Shown: in pieces, positions 49,268 to 52,622 of the stretch | Position numbering within the stretch: position 1 is the stretch's first letter | Layout: the number at the start of each line of letters is the position of its first letter | Assembly (NCBI RefSeq): GCF_011058165.1 | Contig: NZ_JAALEG010000037.1 | Span: 1-52,622, forward strand | Length of the DNA stretch: 52,622 nt | Direction of reading: 5' to 3' | From: Rhodococcus aetherivorans | GTDB taxonomy: Bacteria > Actinomycetota > Actinomycetes > Mycobacteriales > Mycobacteriaceae | Notes under the pieces: model-generated | The model's input: the letters and a program-made list of their open reading frames with translations, nothing else | Database searches by the model: none | Told to the model about the DNA's origin: nothing | Translations under genes and position numbers: made by a program

Positions 49268-49672
49268 CATCAGGACCGCTACCTCCACCTTCGACGTCTT
49301 TTCCAGCCCGGACGGCTACGGCTCCCACCGCGGCAACCGGGGCAAGCAGGGCCCCGCGCTGCTCGACCACCGCCTCGCCCTGTACGACGCGGAGCGGGCG
49401 GATGGTCCTCGGAGCCACTACCTATCGGCAATTCGTGCGACTGCCGGCCTCGAGGACCGAGGAGTCCGGCGCGAACGACTCATGGGTCACCCGGATGAGG
49501 AGCATGCCGCACGGTGTGTCGACCATACTGGAAGGGGCCCTCGACGGGCCGAACGCGACCGTCGTGAGCGGTGACGCCGTCGACGTCGTCGCGCGGCTCG
49601 AGGAGGAGACGATCGGTGCCGTCTTCTGCCGTTGGTGGAGGCGATCGGCACGCCGCTGCCGTATCAGCTGTG
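49268..49672 (+). pseudogene. Dihydrofolate reductase/RibD C-terminal-like gene, frameshifted and truncated
   Basis: The first frame reads 'RTATSTFDVFSSPDGYG', 'HRGNRGKQGPALLDHRLALYDAER', matching the start of the DHFR/RibD-C family found in actinobacteria. At about 49395 it shifts frame and continues 'MVLGATTYRQFVRLPASRTEE', 'WVTRMRSMP', 'ALDGPNATVVSGDAVDVVARLEEE', also family-typical. After about 49625 the match stops, so the last third (with 'HGSLSMNRAL'-like sequence) is missing. One frameshift and one truncation make it non-functional. Confidence 0.75.
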
Positions 49673-49779
49673 AGAAACCGGATCTCGGGCTGAAAGGCCA
49701 CACCGACGGCTGGTCGTCCTGTGGTGAAGCTTCCTCGGACCCACCTCTGCAACGTCAACTCGGCAGAGATGACTGCGCC

Positions 49780-50178
49780 TTACCCCCGCGTCCGCAGGTC
49801 GGCGCGCATCGTGGAGTGGAGCCGCTCGTAGGCGGCCTTCTCGGCGTCGCGCTCCCGGACGCGCCGGGGATTCTCGAGGTCTCCCGGCAGGCCGTTGCGC
49901 TCGAGCCGGCGCCGGCGGTTCTGCGCCATGTAAGCGGCGGAGAAGAACAGCGCGAGGGCGACGCCGAGCCCCATCGTCGACAGGCGCAGCCACACCGGGC
50001 CGGGCAGGAGCAGGAACGCGGCGTACAGCGGGAGGAACGGGACCTGGCTGCGGATCATGTGGCGGGCGACGGCGTGGTCGCCGATCAGGTCGTTGCGCAC
50101 CCACTCGCGCATCGAGGCGGGCAGGGGGCGGCCGACGGCGTAGGCGAGCCACTGGAACGGGCCGGGACGGGTGCGCAT
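49780..50178 (-). CDS. DUF5313 family small membrane protein
   Basis: A 132-residue protein matching the actinobacterial DUF5313 pattern: 'PGPFQWLAYAVGRPLPASMREWVRNDLIGDHAVARHMIRSQVPF' (in part) followed by two membrane helices ('FLPLYAAFLLLPGPVWLRL' and 'LGVALALFFSAAYMAQ'), then a charged tail with 'NRRRRLERNGLPGD' and 'ERLHSTMRADL'. Function is unknown. It ends the decaying zone on its right and is divergent from the FadE gene by 146 bp. CGAGAG lies just before ATG 50178. No operon partner is seen. Confidence 0.82.
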   Translation of the reverse strand: MRTRPGPFQWLAYAVGRPLPASMREWVRNDLIGDHAVARHMIRSQVPFLPLYAAFLLLPGPVWLRLSTMGLGVALALFFSAAYMAQNRRRRLERNGLPGDLENPRRVRERDAEKAAYERLHSTMRADLRTRG

Positions 50179-50299
50179 CTCTCGGGCCTTTCGTGCGGGG
50201 GCGACACCAGGAGTCTACGCAAATAGATCGTGCATTAACTAATCGTAGGCTAAATATGCCCGATGTCACTGCCGGTTCCGTGGATCCGTATACGTACAC

Positions 50300-50317
50300 G
50301 AGAACGTGTTCTATATT
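50300..50317 (+). promoter_or_regulatory. KstR-like dyad overlapping a probable leaderless promoter of FadE
   Basis: GAGAACGTGTTCTA (50300-50313) fits the KstR consensus TnnAACnnGTTnnA except for the first base. The core AGAAC-GT-GTTCT is a perfect dyad. It overlaps TATATT (50312-50317), which lies 7 bases before ATG 50325. A repressor here would block the start directly. Confidence 0.55.
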
Positions 50318-50324
50318 TCGAGGC

Positions 50325-51551
50325 ATGTACGAGTGGTCCGACACCGATCTCATGTTCCGTGACGCGCTGCGCGGATTCATCGACAAGGAGATCCGCCCCC
50401 ACGTGGATCGGCTCGAGAGCGGTGAGCTGCCGCCCTACGACATCATCCGCAGACTGTTCGCCGCCTTCGGCATCGACGAGCTGGCCCGCGACGGCCTCAA
50501 CAAGGCCCTCGCCCGGGAGGAGGCCGGCGAGGCGTCGACTGCCAAGCCGGGCGGCGGCATGGGCTCCGGCGGTATGGCGGCCCTGCTCAACAGCGAGATC
50601 GCCGGGGTCAGCCTCGGGCTCGTCGCTTCGATGGGCGTCAGCCTCGGCCTCACCGCGGGCACCATCCGCAGCCGCGGCACGCTCGCCCAGAAGAAGCGGT
50701 GGCTGCCCGAGCTGGTGACCTTCGAGAAGGTCGGCGCCTGGGCCATCACCGAACCCGACTCCGGGTCGGACGCCTTCGGTGGAATGAAGTCCACCGTCCG
50801 GCGCGACGGCGACGACTACATCCTCAACGGGCAGAAGACCTTCATCACCAACGGTCCCTACGCCGACGTCCTCATCGTGTACGCCAAGCTCGACGAGGGC
50901 GACCCGAGCATCGACCGCCGGGACCGCAAGGTGCTCGCATTCGTGCTCGAGAAGGGCATGGAGGGACTGACCCAGAGCCCGCCGTTCAAGAAGATGGGGA
51001 TGAACTCCTCGCCCACCGGCGAGCTGTTCTTCGACAACGTCCGCATCACCCGCGACCGGCTGCTCGGCGAGACCGAGGAGGGTGGCCGCAGCGACGGCAA
51101 GGAGAGCGCGCGCGAATCCTTCGCCGCCGAGCGGATCGGCATCGCCTACCTGGCCCTCGGCATCATCGAGGAATGTCTGCGCCTGTGCAAGGACTACGCC
51201 CGCACCCGCAAGCTGTGGGGAGCGGAGATCTCCCGGTTCCAGCTGATCCAGCTCAAGCTCGCCGAGATGGAGATCGCCCGCATCAACGTCCGCAACATGG
51301 TGTTCAGCGCCATCGAACGCACGGAGGCCGGCAAGCCCGTCGGCCTGGCCGAGGCCTCGGCCATGAAGCTGTACTCCTCGCGCGCGGCCACCGACGTGGC
51401 GATGGAGGCGGTGCAGCTCTTCGGCGGCAACGGCTACATGGCCGAGTACCGCGTCGAGCAGCTCGCGCGGGACGCGAAATCGCTGATGATCTACGCGGGC
51501 AGCAACGAGATCCAGGTGACGCACATCGCCAAGGGCCTGCTCGCCGAGTGA
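50325..51551 (+). CDS. Acyl-CoA dehydrogenase (FadE family), LCAD-like base position
   Basis: A 408-residue ACAD. 'YEWSDTDLMFRDALRGFIDKEIRP' starts the helical domain. 'WAITEPDSGSDAFGGMKST' is the FAD motif, 'KTFITNGPYADVLIVYAKL' follows, and 'LFGGNGYMAEYRVEQLARD' and 'IYAGSNEIQVTHIAKGLL' end it. The 'YAGS' lacks the MCAD-type Glu; a helix G Glu in 'IIEECLRLCKDYARTRKLWG' is the candidate base. An insertion of ~45 residues (60-105), Gly/Met/Ala-rich 'GGGMGSGGMAALL', is unusual. ATG 50325 is favoured because the longer frame crosses the promoter. The KstR-like site suggests sterol or long-chain lipid control. A strong terminator follows. Confidence 0.9.
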   Translation: MYEWSDTDLMFRDALRGFIDKEIRPHVDRLESGELPPYDIIRRLFAAFGIDELARDGLNKALAREEAGEASTAKPGGGMGSGGMAALLNSEIAGVSLGLVASMGVSLGLTAGTIRSRGTLAQKKRWLPELVTFEKVGAWAITEPDSGSDAFGGMKSTVRRDGDDYILNGQKTFITNGPYADVLIVYAKLDEGDPSIDRRDRKVLAFVLEKGMEGLTQSPPFKKMGMNSSPTGELFFDNVRITRDRLLGETEEGGRSDGKESARESFAAERIGIAYLALGIIEECLRLCKDYARTRKLWGAEISRFQLIQLKLAEMEIARINVRNMVFSAIERTEAGKPVGLAEASAMKLYSSRAATDVAMEAVQLFGGNGYMAEYRVEQLARDAKSLMIYAGSNEIQVTHIAKGLLAE

Positions 51552-51590
51552 CCGGGACCCCGGGCCGGGCCGCGCGGTCCGGGGTCCCGG
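51552..51590. terminator. Strong hairpin terminator after FadE
   Basis: CCGGGACCCCGG (51552-51563) and CCGGGGTCCCGG (51579-51590) are exact 12-bp complements with a 15-nt loop, starting right at the stop codon. Confidence 0.75.
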
Positions 51591-51642
51591 TACCCGGGAC
51601 CGGTATCTGCACCTGCGCTGCAGATTCCACTATCGTGTCGCC

Positions 51643-52620
51643 ATGACCGAGATCATGCCAGTCTCGACCGACGTCGATCCCGAACTGGCCGACGCGGTGA
51701 CGACCCTCCCCGACCTCGATCTCGCCGACGTGGACGGAGGCCGTCGCACCCTCGACTCGATCGTTGCGGCCGCCGGCCCCGCCGACACCACCGGTGTCAC
51801 CGTCGAGGAGTGGCTCGTCCCCGGCGCGCCCGGCGGCCCCGAGGTGCCCGTGCGGATCCACACGCCCGACATGTGTCCCGACGGCAACCCCGCGGGCCGG
51901 CCCGTCGTTCTCGAAATCCACGGCGGAGGATTCGTCCTCGGCAGCGCCGCCCACAGCGAAGCCTTCGCCGCCGCCGTCGCCCGCGCGACCGGTGCCGTCG
52001 TCATCTCCGTCGACTACCGGCTCGCCCCCGAGCACCCCTATCCCGCTGCCGCCGACGACTGTTACGCGGTCCTCGAGTGGATCGCTTCCGGCGCAGCATG
52101 TCTCGACATCGATCCGGACCGCGTCGTCGTCCTCGGCGATTCCGCGGGCGGCGCCCTCGCTGCGACCGTCGCGCTGCGGGCCCGGGACGAGGGCGGCCCG
52201 CGCATTGCGCTGCAGGCCCTGCTCGAACCCGCCCTCGACGACCGGCTCGAGACCGCCTCCATGCGCGGCGGCGGCGCCACCGCCGTGTGGGACAACCGCA
52301 AGGCCGCCCAGAGCTGGCGGCACTACCTCGGCGGGCAGGAGCCCACCGAGCAGTCCGTGCCCGCGCGCCGGGCCGACCTGACCGGACTGCCGCCCACCTA
52401 CCTCACCGTCAACGAACTCGACCCGCTCCGCGACGAGGGGCTCGTCTACGCCCAGCGTCTCCTGCAGGCCGGGGTACGCGTCGAACTGCACTGCTGGCCG
52501 GGCGTATTCCACGGATTCACCCTCGTCCGAGGGGCCGGCGCCACGCGTCGCGCCGCTCGCTCGCTGTACGACGCGATCGTCCGGGCCACCGCCCGCACCC
52601 CCGTCCTCGACCACGACTGA
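51643..52620 (+). CDS. HSL-family alpha/beta hydrolase (esterase/lipase)
   Basis: A 325-residue hormone-sensitive-lipase-type esterase. The oxyanion motif is 'HGGG' at residues 93-96 ('VVLEIHGGGFVLGS'). 'ISVDYRLAPEHPYPAAADDC' is the family hallmark, and the nucleophile elbow is 'VLGDSAGGALAA' with Ser167. The Asp260 in 'TVNELDPLRDEG' and His290 in 'GVFHGFTLV' complete the triad. No signal peptide is seen. Likely substrates are short- to medium-chain esters. It follows the FadE terminator, so it probably has its own promoter. ATG 51643 begins shortly before family-like sequence. The gene ends two bases before the right edge of the window. Confidence 0.92.
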   Translation: MTEIMPVSTDVDPELADAVTTLPDLDLADVDGGRRTLDSIVAAAGPADTTGVTVEEWLVPGAPGGPEVPVRIHTPDMCPDGNPAGRPVVLEIHGGGFVLGSAAHSEAFAAAVARATGAVVISVDYRLAPEHPYPAAADDCYAVLEWIASGAACLDIDPDRVVVLGDSAGGALAATVALRARDEGGPRIALQALLEPALDDRLETASMRGGGATAVWDNRKAAQSWRHYLGGQEPTEQSVPARRADLTGLPPTYLTVNELDPLRDEGLVYAQRLLQAGVRVELHCWPGVFHGFTLVRGAGATRRAARSLYDAIVRATARTPVLDHD

Positions 52621-52622
52621 CC

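Noticed and set aside
42740-49672. Prophage or integrative element
   Set aside because: No integrase, phage structural or replication gene, attachment-site pair or tRNA was found; only scattered remnants remain.
1-52622. tRNA, rRNA, riboswitch or replication origin
   Set aside because: No cloverleaf, conserved rRNA segment, TPP-type or other riboswitch core, or DnaA-box cluster was recognised by eye; a covariance-model scan would be needed to exclude weak cases.

Overview
The window is 52.6 kb of very high-GC DNA with actinobacterial character. It has GTG starts, ATGA/GTGA gene overlaps, probable leaderless promoters, a WhiB protein, a deazaflavin-type nitroreductase homologue, an MPtpB-like phosphatase beside a FadE gene, and a large supply of acyl-CoA enzymes. 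A Rhodococcus-like member of the Mycobacteriales fits best; this is inferred from gene content, and no rRNA or tRNA marker is present.

Layout. 0.3-10.2 kb holds housekeeping and small accessory genes: a VOC protein, an ECF sigma factor with a SnoaL-like tail, an ABC1/UbiB kinase-like protein, an SDR, ThiD, a YedK/HMCES-type AP-site protein, a lipoprotein, small hypothetical proteins, and a PadR/permease-prefix pair. 10.4-19.6 kb is one long plus-strand acyl-CoA catabolic run: enoyl-CoA hydratase, FadE, acyl-CoA synthetase, TetR, a paired large/small FadE, a protein tyrosine phosphatase, a family III CoA transferase and an azoreductase. A perfect 12-bp palindrome in front of it is a candidate TetR operator. 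20.0-21.9 kb is a DrrAB-type ABC exporter behind a truncated CadI-like remnant. 22.1-25.8 kb holds an amidohydrolase and a CoA transferase on the minus strand, divergent from a crotonase with an unusual N-terminal half. 25.9-30.8 kb holds WhiB, then a MaoC-CitE pair divergent from a FadE-GntR-MaoC run. A perfect, widely spaced inverted repeat flanks the shared promoter region. FadE, hydratase and lyase could make three consecutive steps on a branched C5 dicarboxyl-CoA. 30.7-36.6 kb looks like D-amino-acid metabolism: a PNPOx-like flavoprotein, a MocR regulator, a D-serine dehydratase/D-threonine aldolase-like enzyme, an N-acyl-D-amino-acid deacylase and a TetR. 36.6-42.6 kb holds hydrolases, a GNAT, an SRPBCC-DUF4188 fusion, a double ABM protein and PHA synthase.

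42.7-49.7 kb is different. It contains several frameshifted or truncated remnants (IS3-type transposase, DHFR/RibD-like protein, HicB-like antitoxin and others) between intact genes for a GNAT, an M15-like lipoprotein, a UPF0158 protein and a BrkB/YihY membrane protein. It looks like a decaying insertion zone. 49.8-52.6 kb returns to lipid metabolism with a DUF5313 protein, a FadE preceded by a KstR-like dyad, and an HSL-type esterase.

I see no CRISPR array, prophage, tRNA, rRNA or origin. The most unusual non-coding signals are a shared 14-mer that builds inverted repeats between two convergent gene pairs, the 12-bp repeat pair around the citE/fadE promoters, and a 26-bp perfect palindrome in the decaying zone.
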